From assembly GCA_002162955.1 (NCBI GenBank), contig MABD01000012.1, positions 25,566 through 89,565 on the forward strand: 64,000 nucleotides of DNA. Reading direction: 5' to 3'. Below, piece by piece: positions 44,209-53,029 of the stretch. The notes below the pieces were generated by a model, which was not told the origin of the DNA, searched no databases, and saw nothing but the letters and a program-made list of their open reading frames with translations. Position 1 is the stretch's first letter; each line of letters starts with the position of its first letter. The stretch is from Gammaproteobacteria bacterium 45_16_T64. GTDB taxonomy: Bacteria > Pseudomonadota > Gammaproteobacteria > Pseudomonadales > Ketobacteraceae. The position numbers and the translations under genes were made by a program.

Positions 44209-46236
44209 ATGAAAGGGCTAATTCCAAACAACCACCGTCGCTGGAAGCTTCAGAACTACCTAGTGTTCTGGAGCGTGATGACATTTCTAATTCTTGTACC
44301 ACTGATAACCTATAGCATATACACTGTTATCAAACAAAGCAGCCAAGACCTGTTCCTCAAAAATGCAAACATAACCTTCCAAACATTCGTTGAGCTAGTG
44401 GACGAATCTGAAATACTCGACGACCAAAATAGAATGCTTGACTTCCTGGACAACGCCGTATTCATTGGCGATGTTGTCTATGCAGAAATAATAGTAAACA
44501 GCAAAAGAATACTGTCTCCACTTGTCGATGATTCACTATCCAATGCTTACAAAGAAGACACTTCATTTGGTGAAGGCGAAGACAGCATCTATTTTATATC
44601 GACGACGTTACATCACCCTAAAAGTAACGCAGCCATGGAATTACGCTTTGGATTCGATGAATCTTTTGTAGAAACATCCGTATCCACTGCGCTAAATAGA
44701 ACCGAAATACTATTCATGATATACGCTATAACAACGCTAGTTATGCTAGCCAAAATTGCAAAAAATGTAACGCAACCTATCGACAACCTCCGCAATATTA
44801 CGCGACATCTCTCATCTGGTAAGATTCGAGAGCCTATCAGCTTCGATTCTAAATTTCAGGAAGTACATTCCCTTGGTGATGATTTGGAAAAGATGCGCAA
44901 AGAATTATCACGCTACACAAGAATACTAGAAAAAATCTCACAAAGAGATGACCTAACCCAATTACCAAATAGGATGGTTTTTAACAAAAAGCTCGTCGAA
45001 ATCATGGGAGAAAGTAGCAATTCCACTGCATCATTTTCGTTATTGGTTATGGACCTTAATCGCTTCAAAGAGATTAACGATGCCATGGGCCATCAGGCTG
45101 GAGACATCCTCTTGCAAAAACTATCCTTACGTATGCTGGGTAGCGTTAGAGGCACCGATGTTGTTGCGAGGCTAGCAGGCGATGAATTCGCCATATTGCT
45201 ACATGAATCTACAGGAAAGGATGTTGATTCTATCTGCGAAAAAATAATTGGGGTAGTAAATGCCCCATTTCAAATAGAAGGGCAAGTAGTTCATGTGGGA
45301 ATAAGCATAGGAGTCGCGTTCTACCCACTCCATGGGACCACACCGGAAGAATTATTGAGAAAATCAGATACGGCCATGTATCACGCAAAACGCTATAACA
45401 TGGGGTTTTGCATATATAGCCAACAACATGATAAGAATGTCTCAGAACAAATAAGACTTCGTTCAGACTTTATGGGAGCCATGCCTAATGATGAAATCAG
45501 AGTATTTTACCAGTGTAAAGCTGACCTTAAGCGAGGTGCGCTATCAGGCTTCGAAGCGCTTGTTCGTTGGCAGCACCCCAATAACGGATTGATTCCACCT
45601 ATTGATTTTTTAGAGATCGCAGAACAGACAGGTCTTATGAACGAGCTGACATTTTACGTGCTTCGCCAGGCTGCTAAAGACACGTTGGCATGGCGCAACA
45701 TGGGCTACGACATAAATGTTGCCATCAATATTACCCCCAAGAATTTGATGCGTCCGAGGTTTGATCAGGAAGTTATCAACATCCTTAAAGAAATAGGACT
45801 ATCACCTAAACACGTTGAATTGGAACTCACAGAAGACGACATATTAGATGAGCCTGAACAGGCGATCAAAATACTGGAAAGCTTAAGAGATCAAGGAATC
45901 ACTATTGTAGTCGATGATTACGGTACAGGTTACTCCTCACTGTCATACCTTAAAAAGCTACCGATTTCTTCTTTAAAAATCGACCGATCTTTCGTGATGG
46001 AACTGGATAAAGATAATACAGAAATAATCAAAGCCAGCATTCAAATGGCTCACAACATTGGTCTTAAGGTGGTAGCCGAAGGCATTGAAACCAATGAGGC
46101 ACTAAGCTTTCTTAGCAATCTTGGTTGTGACTGGGGCCAAGGGTATTATTTAAGTCGCCCTATCCCAGCTGAAGATATTCTCCCACTATTGGAGTCATAC
46201 GACAATTCAAGTAACTCAATGAAAAAACACCTGTAA
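44209..46236 (+). CDS. Membrane GGDEF-EAL protein (c-di-GMP cyclase / phosphodiesterase)
   Basis: 675 residues. TM1 about 20-41, a periplasmic domain about 42-165, TM2 about 166-184, HAMP-like about 186-240, GGDEF domain about 245-405 and EAL domain about 420-665. The cyclase site reads AGDEF (323-327), one residue off GGDEF but often active, and an I-site RGTD lies at 314-317, exactly five residues before it, for product inhibition. The EAL domain keeps EALVRW, the Asn in VAINIT, ELTEDD, DDYGTGYSSL and EGIET, so it should hydrolyse c-di-GMP. Possibly bifunctional. Ribosome site GGAAGAG. It follows the YfiR gene by 12 bases, the expected repressor. Ends 12 bases from a convergent chemoreceptor gene. 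Confidence 0.93.
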   Translation: MKGLIPNNHRRWKLQNYLVFWSVMTFLILVPLITYSIYTVIKQSSQDLFLKNANITFQTFVELVDESEILDDQNRMLDFLDNAVFIGDVVYAEIIVNSKRILSPLVDDSLSNAYKEDTSFGEGEDSIYFISTTLHHPKSNAAMELRFGFDESFVETSVSTALNRTEILFMIYAITTLVMLAKIAKNVTQPIDNLRNITRHLSSGKIREPISFDSKFQEVHSLGDDLEKMRKELSRYTRILEKISQRDDLTQLPNRMVFNKKLVEIMGESSNSTASFSLLVMDLNRFKEINDAMGHQAGDILLQKLSLRMLGSVRGTDVVARLAGDEFAILLHESTGKDVDSICEKIIGVVNAPFQIEGQVVHVGISIGVAFYPLHGTTPEELLRKSDTAMYHAKRYNMGFCIYSQQHDKNVSEQIRLRSDFMGAMPNDEIRVFYQCKADLKRGALSGFEALVRWQHPNNGLIPPIDFLEIAEQTGLMNELTFYVLRQAAKDTLAWRNMGYDINVAINITPKNLMRPRFDQEVINILKEIGLSPKHVELELTEDDILDEPEQAIKILESLRDQGITIVVDDYGTGYSSLSYLKKLPISSLKIDRSFVMELDKDNTEIIKASIQMAHNIGLKVVAEGIETNEALSFLSNLGCDWGQGYYLSRPIPAEDILPLLESYDNSSNSMKKHL

Positions 46237-46248
46237 TGGCTAACAAGG

Positions 46249-47979
46249 TTACTTGATCTTAAATTGATTCACCAGCCCTTCTAACTTCCGAGAAAGCTCC
46301 TGCTGCTCTTTGCATGCACTAGCAGTGGCCCGTATCGCTTCCGACGTGGTAGTCGCTGTTTCATTGATATGGTGCACCCGACGGTTGATTTCATCCGTCG
46401 CAGCACTCTGCTCTTCTGCTGCACTGGCAATCTGAAAATTTACCTCGGTTATTTTCGATACAGCGGTGGTAATCGCTTCGAGAGCTTCCCCTGCACTTTC
46501 AGATTGCTCTACGGCTTTTTTCGCTGTGACTTTTCCTTCTTCCATTACCGTTACAGCAATACTCGCGCCTTTTTGTAATCTCTCGATAACGGACTGTATC
46601 TCAGCGGTTGATTCGTGGGTACGTTGCGCCAAGGTTCTCACTTCGTCCGCCACCACAGCAAACCCCCTTCCAGAATCCCCAGCCCGGGCAGCTTCTATCG
46701 CCGCATTAAGCGCCAAAAGGTTTGTTTGTTCGGATATCCCTCGAATGACCTCGAGTACTCCACCAATACTCGTGCTTTCTTTCGAGACCGTAGAAATCAC
46801 ATCGCATGCTTCATCAACTTTGGTAGAAAGATCATTCATGACTTGAATGGTCTCTACAACAACATCATGACCATCTTTTGCAGCCTCATTGGCGATATTT
46901 GCCGAATCAGTGGCGTAGACCGTATTCTCGGCTACCTCTTGAACAGTATGCGACATTTCATTGATGGCGGCAGCGACTTGATCTGTTGAATCTTGCTGAG
47001 CAAAGACTTCCTCGCTTGATTTGTTCATTACCTCCGCCGTATGATCTGCAGCACTATGTAATTGTAATGACATATCAGCAAGGTTTTCTATGGTATGTTT
47101 AAATTTTGCGACCATTCCATTTAGTGCACGACCGGTAACCCCTAATTCATCGTTACTTTCTGCCGAGGTTGAGATCGTCAGGTCAGAATTTGATTCAATC
47201 AGCAGTAACGTGTTTTTAATTCTATCAATAGGTGGGATAATTGTATTTATCAGCACAAAGCCAAACCCCAGGCTCAGTATCACTATCACAATAAGTGAAA
47301 CAATCGCTGCTGTTTCCAATCGATCGTTATTTGACACGACAACATCGACAGAGAGATCAATATCGGTGGCGCTAGTCGACAGCAATAATGCAGCAGAATC
47401 CACCTTTTCATTGGTGTTACTGACTGATTTTTGAGAAACAGCAAGTAGCCCTGCTAATCTATTATCAATTTCCAAACCAACGGTTCGAGATTGAGCCACG
47501 AAGGAATTTCCGAGCACCCTATTCCCATCAACATAGGCATCCACAGCTTCGAGCATTTTTTCACAGAATATTTCAAGGTTCCCACTTATTTCCTTAGCCG
47601 CATCGGAATCTAATTTCTCGAGCTCTACCAAAAGCGCCTCCGTTTCCTCCTTCGCGCTTTCAAAATTCTCTTCTGATTCGTTTAACCAGCTAACTGAGAG
47701 ATCATACAACCAAAACCGTACGGAGGAAAAACTAGCGGCCAATTTATTGCTTAATTCTAGCTGGCCTAAACTTATTTTTTGTTCTGACAAAAACGTTGAC
47801 TGAGTATCAACGTAGCCTAGCTGCCCATCCACTAGATTTTTTTGAGAGGCACTTATCTCTGAATTCTGCCGTATCGATATATTGAGATAGAGAATTGCCG
47901 TTAACGTCAACGCCGCAAACAACACCAATGCTAATTTTATCTTGGTTGCTATAGTAAAATTGTAATTGAACATAAACAT
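46249..47979 (-). CDS. Methyl-accepting chemotaxis protein
   Basis: About 576 residues from ATG 47979 (ATG 47973 is also possible; the longer frame at 48003 adds MPLFPETE before the TM segment). TM1 about 9-30, a helical periplasmic sensor, TM2 about 240-262, HAMP, then the cytoplasmic signalling domain with the conserved tip [20 protein letters not shown] and [22 protein letters not shown]. The periplasmic domain shares SWLNESEEN and [12 protein letters not shown] with the upstream giant chemoreceptor, so the two have the same sensor type. Same strand, about 60-80 bases downstream of that gene. The ligand is unknown. Confidence 0.93.
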   Translation of the reverse strand: MFMFNYNFTIATKIKLALVLFAALTLTAILYLNISIRQNSEISASQKNLVDGQLGYVDTQSTFLSEQKISLGQLELSNKLAASFSSVRFWLYDLSVSWLNESEENFESAKEETEALLVELEKLDSDAAKEISGNLEIFCEKMLEAVDAYVDGNRVLGNSFVAQSRTVGLEIDNRLAGLLAVSQKSVSNTNEKVDSAALLLSTSATDIDLSVDVVVSNNDRLETAAIVSLIVIVILSLGFGFVLINTIIPPIDRIKNTLLLIESNSDLTISTSAESNDELGVTGRALNGMVAKFKHTIENLADMSLQLHSAADHTAEVMNKSSEEVFAQQDSTDQVAAAINEMSHTVQEVAENTVYATDSANIANEAAKDGHDVVVETIQVMNDLSTKVDEACDVISTVSKESTSIGGVLEVIRGISEQTNLLALNAAIEAARAGDSGRGFAVVADEVRTLAQRTHESTAEIQSVIERLQKGASIAVTVMEEGKVTAKKAVEQSESAGEALEAITTAVSKITEVNFQIASAAEEQSAATDEINRRVHHINETATTTSEAIRATASACKEQQELSRKLEGLVNQFKIK

Positions 47980-48060
47980 CTCTGTCTCAGGAAATAGTGG
48001 CAATTAACCTCATACCACAGAACCCATATTTATCTATGTATTAGCACCTTGCCCCTACAT

Positions 48061-51000
48061 TTAGCCATTTATTCTAAAAAAACTCATCGCATCGAGCATA
48101 CTTCGAGACTGCCCCGTCATCTCTACACCAGTAGCAGTGGATTCATCCACTAACGCTGCATTTTTTTGTGTAATCTTACCAAGGTGATCAACGGAACCAG
48201 TAACGTCGGCAATACCCTTGGATTGTCGCTCCGATGAAACTGATATTTCTTCTATCTTGTTCGCCATTTCACCTACGGCATGGATGATTTTAGACAATGC
48301 TTCTCCTGATTCACCCACTAATACAGTACCTTCTTCAACCTTTCTCACGGAATTGGAGATTAGCGATTGTATTTCTTTCGCTGCATCTGCGGACCTCTGG
48401 GCCAGGTTTCGTACTTCACTCGCAACCACCGCAAAACCTCTGCCTTGCTCACCCGCGCGAGCAGCCTCTACCGCTGCATTTAGTGCGAGCAAATTAGTTT
48501 GGAATGCTATTCCATCTATTACTCCGGTTATATCGGCAATACCTTTGGTCACTTTCCTAATTTCATCCATGGCGTCGACCGCTCGGTTAGCCGCTCCACC
48601 ACCTAACTGTGCAATCTCTTTTCCTTCAATAGCCAATGAAGATGCATCGATAACAATTTTTTCACTCTGCCTTATACTATCAGTCATCTCCATCATATAT
48701 TCAGCTGCATCACTTAGGGAAACCGTTTGATCCTCTGTATGCTGATTTAACTCCACATTACTATTCGAAATTCGTTCTGCGCTCATATCAACAGACTCAG
48801 CAGATCGCCGAATATCGCTAACCACCCTGGTTAGCTGCATAAGAGTGCTATTCGCGTTCTCCTTCATCTGCGCAAATATCCCCTCATAATTCTCTGATAT
48901 TGACTCAGTGAAGTCACCATCGGCCATTGATGCTAAAACACGTAGAATATCGTTCAGTCCATTATTAGTGGTTGATACCAATGTATTAAGATTTTCACTG
49001 AGTGCATTAAAGAATCCACTTTTACCTTCCATACATATTGAGCTTTCAAAATTCCCTCTATTTCCCTGCTCCACGAGTTCAGATATCTCGTTCATTACCA
49101 CCGTCAATTGCGACACGGTATGATTCGCATTGCTTTTTAGTAAACCAAAAGTTCCGCTATATTCTGTAGAAATAGTCTGGGTGAGGTCCCCTTCCGCAAT
49201 CGCTGACAATACTTTTAGTACGTCTTCTAATCCGCCACTAGTCGTAACCATCAGTCGATTAAGATCGCTACTCAACGACCGTAAAAAACCTCTTTTTTCC
49301 TTTAGCTCAATCGTCGTTGTAAAATCTCCGCGATTGGCCGCATCAACCAGCAAACCAATCTCGTTCATCACAGTTGTAAGCTCTTCAACCGTATGATTTA
49401 CGTTATCCTTCAAGTCGGCATAAGTGCCTTGATAATGCGCGTCAATCGACTGGCTGAGATCCCCTTCAGCTATCGCCGTGAGCACTCGAAGCACATCTCT
49501 AATACTATCTCCCGTTGTGTCCATTAGCGTATTCAAATTATCACTAAGAGACTTTAGGAAGCCTTGCTTGTCTGAGAGATCTATAACAGAACTAAAGTCA
49601 CCTCGATTAGCTGAATCAACTAGGTCGGATATCTCGTTCATCACTGTTGTGAGTTCTTGTACGGTATGATTGACCTTTTTCTTTAGCTCACCGAATGAAC
49701 CTTCATATTCGGCAGTAATGGATTGAGATAAATCCCCAGCCGCTATCGCTGTTAATACCCTAAGTACATCTTCAACACTGGAATTCGTTTTACTCATGAG
49801 TGCATTAAGATCGCTACTCAATGACTCTAGGTAGCCTTGCTTACCGGTTAGATCGATCTCCCTAGTGAAATCCCCTTGATTTGCGGCACTCACCAACTGA
49901 GCAATCTCCCCCATTACAACCGTTAATTCCTGTACCGTATGATTGACGTTATTCTTAAGCTCCCCATAGGTACCTTTATAGTCTTCGGTAATCGTTTGGG
50001 ATAAATCTCCCGCCGCGATGGCGCTAAGAACACGCAGCACATCACTCGTGCTCGTGTCGGTAGTGCGCATTAGGATGTTCAAATTCTGGCTCAAAGACCG
50101 CAAGAATCCCTGCTTACCATTGAGCTCTATTTGATTGGAGAAATCACCCTGGTTTGCGGAGTTCACTAGCGTAGCGATCTGCCCCATCACCGTCGTGAGT
50201 TCCTGTACCGTGTGATTGACATTATCCTTCAGCTCGGCATAAGCCCCCGAGTAATCGGCTTCTACCGTTTGAGTTAAGTCTCCTTTTGCAATGGCAGAAA
50301 GCACACGTAGCACATCACCTATACCGGAATCCGTCGTGGCCAATAATTCATTGAGCCCCTGACTCAAACGCAGAAAGAATCCTCGCTTACCTTGTTCACT
50401 GATTGTCTTTGTAAAATCACCCCGGCAGGCAGAAGACACTAACAAATCTAATTCAGATTCTATTTCTATTTCCGCTGTCCGATCATTCCATTCCAGCACA
50501 GTACCAATTCTGTGTTCACCATCGACTATCGGATTAACCGTTACCTCAAACGTAATACCAGAAATAAACTGCTCACTTTTATCACTGGCAAGAATGTCTT
50601 TTCCAATCCCCGACTTCAGATAATCTAAATTCTTCCCTAACAAGTTTGACGCTACAAAATTAGGAGACTCTTCTTTTATTTCCGATTCCCGCTCTGCAAA
50701 AAGATGCTGTAGCGCAATATTCGTATAGATTATTTCTTCGTTTTCACCCAAGATCATTCCGCATGTCGCGACGTTATCCAACGCTTGCCTAACTCTAGAA
50801 TTTTCTTCTGCCACTAATCGTTCTTTTGCTAACGTCTCTTTCTGCTGAATCTCTCTAACGACCTCTTCTGTCCGATCTAGCCACTCTATGACCACACCTA
50901 AGCGAACACCTTCGCTATTTTTTACCGGTGTTATTATTCGTCGTAATGTTAGGCTTCCCCAATTAACGTCTTCAATACTTGATTCTTCATAATCCTTAAG

Positions 51001-51981
51001 ATCTTGCTCGCCATCAGAATCAGCCAACGTCACCCTTTCTCCAAACATAGAGTGAGCATCAAAGTGTAAGAGCGTGGAGTCCAATTCCGATCTTGTTTTA
51101 CAAAATTGAGATTCGTTTGCTTTATTCGTATAGATCACATTTAGATTTTCATCGGTTACCATTACGGCACTACTCGTATCATCAAGCGCCTGTCGTATCC
51201 TCAGATTTTCAGCCGCCTCTATTGCAGCCCTCTTTAGGTCTTCTTGCATACGAGACAATGCCGTTAGCAATTTACCCGTTTCATCATTTCGTGTAACCTT
51301 TATGTCTCTACTAAAATCGCCCTCTGATATCCTATTTGCCACATCAACAGCATCATTGATTGGAACCGTAATCATCTTAGCAAGGGTCAAGGCTGAAACG
51401 ATACCAATCAGTAGTACCACCACTAATGCAAGCAATGCCGCGTATACCATAAAACTATTCGCTGAAATGACACGAGCGCTTGATTCCGCCACTTCATTCT
51501 TGAGTATGGCCATCAGCGTCTCAATATCGCTGGTCATTGTTAGACCTATAATACGGCCCTTACTGACGAGAAAATTACCTCTAACACGGTTTTCGTCAAC
51601 ATAAGCATCAACTGCTTCAAAATTCAGCTCGATATATTGCTCTAGCAAGCCAAGTAACTTACTCGAAATACTAGGATGCTCACTTGAGATACTCTCCAAG
51701 ATCCCACGTAATGCTTCTGCATTTTCCTCTAGATTCTCTTCTGATTCGTTAAGCCAACTAACAGCCAAGTCTAAGCTCCAATATTTTACTTCAGACAGCC
51801 TAAAATTCAGCCCTGTGATCAGCTCTTGTTTTTTAAGAATATCCTGTTGTAGTTCGACCTCCCCATCAGTTCTTAGCGTACCCATGATAAAAAAAGACAG
51901 CACTAGAAACGTCGCTGCTAAAACAACGCTATTGAAAAGCAAAATTCTTTTCCGAATTGACATGTCTGAGAAATTAAACAT
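48061..51981 (-). CDS. Giant chemoreceptor with tandem poly-HAMP array and two PAS domains
   Basis: About 1306 residues. TM1 about 14-38 (numbered from GTG 51996), a periplasmic sensor about 40-180 sharing SWLNESEEN and [12 protein letters not shown] with the downstream receptor, TM2 about 182-206, HAMP about 207-260, PAS-like about 263-380 and 402-512, six tandem 91-residue units at 516-1061 (each with GDF...GDL half-units typical of HAMP pairs), then the signalling domain with [23 protein letters not shown] and [25 protein letters not shown]. Neither the ATG at 51981 nor the in-frame GTG at 51996 has a good ribosome site. It lies downstream of the DUF3365 haem gene on the same strand. It likely senses envelope and cytoplasmic (PAS) signals. 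Confidence 0.92.
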   Translation of the reverse strand: MFNFSDMSIRKRILLFNSVVLAATFLVLSFFIMGTLRTDGEVELQQDILKKQELITGLNFRLSEVKYWSLDLAVSWLNESEENLEENAEALRGILESISSEHPSISSKLLGLLEQYIELNFEAVDAYVDENRVRGNFLVSKGRIIGLTMTSDIETLMAILKNEVAESSARVISANSFMVYAALLALVVVLLIGIVSALTLAKMITVPINDAVDVANRISEGDFSRDIKVTRNDETGKLLTALSRMQEDLKRAAIEAAENLRIRQALDDTSSAVMVTDENLNVIYTNKANESQFCKTRSELDSTLLHFDAHSMFGERVTLADSDGEQDLKDYEESSIEDVNWGSLTLRRIITPVKNSEGVRLGVVIEWLDRTEEVVREIQQKETLAKERLVAEENSRVRQALDNVATCGMILGENEEIIYTNIALQHLFAERESEIKEESPNFVASNLLGKNLDYLKSGIGKDILASDKSEQFISGITFEVTVNPIVDGEHRIGTVLEWNDRTAEIEIESELDLLVSSACRGDFTKTISEQGKRGFFLRLSQGLNELLATTDSGIGDVLRVLSAIAKGDLTQTVEADYSGAYAELKDNVNHTVQELTTVMGQIATLVNSANQGDFSNQIELNGKQGFLRSLSQNLNILMRTTDTSTSDVLRVLSAIAAGDLSQTITEDYKGTYGELKNNVNHTVQELTVVMGEIAQLVSAANQGDFTREIDLTGKQGYLESLSSDLNALMSKTNSSVEDVLRVLTAIAAGDLSQSITAEYEGSFGELKKKVNHTVQELTTVMNEISDLVDSANRGDFSSVIDLSDKQGFLKSLSDNLNTLMDTTGDSIRDVLRVLTAIAEGDLSQSIDAHYQGTYADLKDNVNHTVEELTTVMNEIGLLVDAANRGDFTTTIELKEKRGFLRSLSSDLNRLMVTTSGGLEDVLKVLSAIAEGDLTQTISTEYSGTFGLLKSNANHTVSQLTVVMNEISELVEQGNRGNFESSICMEGKSGFFNALSENLNTLVSTTNNGLNDILRVLASMADGDFTESISENYEGIFAQMKENANSTLMQLTRVVSDIRRSAESVDMSAERISNSNVELNQHTEDQTVSLSDAAEYMMEMTDSIRQSEKIVIDASSLAIEGKEIAQLGGGAANRAVDAMDEIRKVTKGIADITGVIDGIAFQTNLLALNAAVEAARAGEQGRGFAVVASEVRNLAQRSADAAKEIQSLISNSVRKVEEGTVLVGESGEALSKIIHAVGEMANKIEEISVSSERQSKGIADVTGSVDHLGKITQKNAALVDESTATGVEMTGQSRSMLDAMSFFRING
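48814..50451 (-). repeat. Six tandem 273-bp units encoding the poly-HAMP array
   Basis: Protein units of exactly 91 residues repeat six times (residues 516-606, 607-697, 698-788, 789-879, 880-970, 971-1061 counted from GTG 51996). Each keeps GDF, a KxGFL-like step, DVLRVLSAIAxGDL, a GTY-like step and NHTVQELTxVM. The last unit is the most diverged, and all six are in frame without indels. Confidence 0.93.
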
Positions 51982-52014
51982 AGATACGATATTCACCCAC
52001 TACTATTGCGATTT

Positions 52015-52064
52015 AACAACCCTTTAAAGGGTTGTTTTAGTGGAAGCCGCTATCAGCGGCCTCC
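52015..52064. terminator. Two adjacent hairpins between the DUF3365 and giant chemoreceptor genes
   Basis: 52015-52036 is a perfect 22-base palindrome (arms AACAACCC and GGGTTGTT around TTTAAA). 52042-52064 is a GC hairpin (GCCGC/GCGGC, 5-base loop, extended by GGA/TCC). No T-run on the minus strand, so termination or attenuation is uncertain. Confidence 0.5.
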
Positions 52065-52082
52065 ATCTGTAACATACAACCC

Positions 52083-52823
52083 CTAATCGTAAATGGACAA
52101 GCTTATTGCGCCGCCGAGCTCACCAAGAACACCGCCTTCCTTCTTTCCACCAGTGATATCCAAATCACCCTTAGGCTGTCCGTGGCATCCCAAGCATGAT
52201 TTACCATAGTACTCAGGGAGAATGTATCTATACGCTTGCTTACCTTTTACTTTCGCATTTTCATAGAAGGGCTTTCCCTTTTCATAGGATTCACTCTTAA
52301 ACATCGTCTCGATAACTTTTTTCTCCCATTTGTCCGGACGATTTGCTCTATTTCTGACGTAAGCTTTAGGCGCAGTCAGCTTAATTTTCATCTTTCCATT
52401 CATATTTGAATTGAACTTATTCGCCACCTGGCGAGCGAATATCGCAGGTAGAAACCCTTTAAGCCCCACCCCTTTCTCATTGATAAGATCCTGCGCTGCG
52501 TCCATCACTCCGGCAACGGCTGCGAGCATCGCTTCCTTAGATTCTTTGCCCTTTGACATATCTATTTCTTTTCCTGTGGCGGTTTTATAGTTTTCTTTAG
52601 TCTGTGCTACCACTGCATCTGCCGATAGTCCTTTATCACCAATGGAGGAGTCATTAATATGCTTCTGATTAACAGAAATCACCTTTCGTGCCGCACGATA
52701 GAGCGTGGTTAGCTCTCCGCTCAGAGCTTCCTTCTCATCCGCAACAACATTGCCAGTTGAGAAGACCCCAAGGATCATGCCTAACAACGCAATTAATAGG
52801 GTAAATTTTGTATATCTTTTCAT
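52083..52823 (-). CDS. Periplasmic c-type haem protein, DUF3365 (Tll0287-like)
   Basis: 246 residues with a signal peptide (FTLLIALLGMILGVFSTGNVVA). A single c-type haem motif CLGCH is in YYGKSCLGCHGQPKGDLD, in the position typical of DUF3365 proteins, which often serve as redox or gas-sensing periplasmic domains in receptors. Here it stands alone, encoded just upstream of a giant chemoreceptor on the same strand (about 100 bases apart). Other family signs are LYRAARKVISVNQKHIND and FLPAIFARQVANKFN. A role as partner that reports redox state or NO to the chemoreceptors is inferred. Confidence 0.9.
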   Translation of the reverse strand: MKRYTKFTLLIALLGMILGVFSTGNVVADEKEALSGELTTLYRAARKVISVNQKHINDSSIGDKGLSADAVVAQTKENYKTATGKEIDMSKGKESKEAMLAAVAGVMDAAQDLINEKGVGLKGFLPAIFARQVANKFNSNMNGKMKIKLTAPKAYVRNRANRPDKWEKKVIETMFKSESYEKGKPFYENAKVKGKQAYRYILPEYYGKSCLGCHGQPKGDLDITGGKKEGGVLGELGGAISLSIYD

Positions 52824-53029
52824 AGTAGGTGTCCGGTGTGTTTCGGTTCTGTTATTAGACTGGTGCTCATATTGAGTGTAGGTCGGCTTCTTTTGGAGTC
52901 AATTTCTTGAGCGATTGATTTCATTGCTACTTCGAATAGGAATAAGTCAAGCCGTTTACATTCCATACCGCTCTATAGCTCGATAGGAACTACACTACAA
53001 TTGTGTGATCACCACTAGGAAATCGAAAG

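Noticed and set aside
48218..48730. 170-codon plus-strand open frame
   Set aside because: Antisense to the signalling domain of the giant chemoreceptor; Ser/Ala-rich shadow composition.
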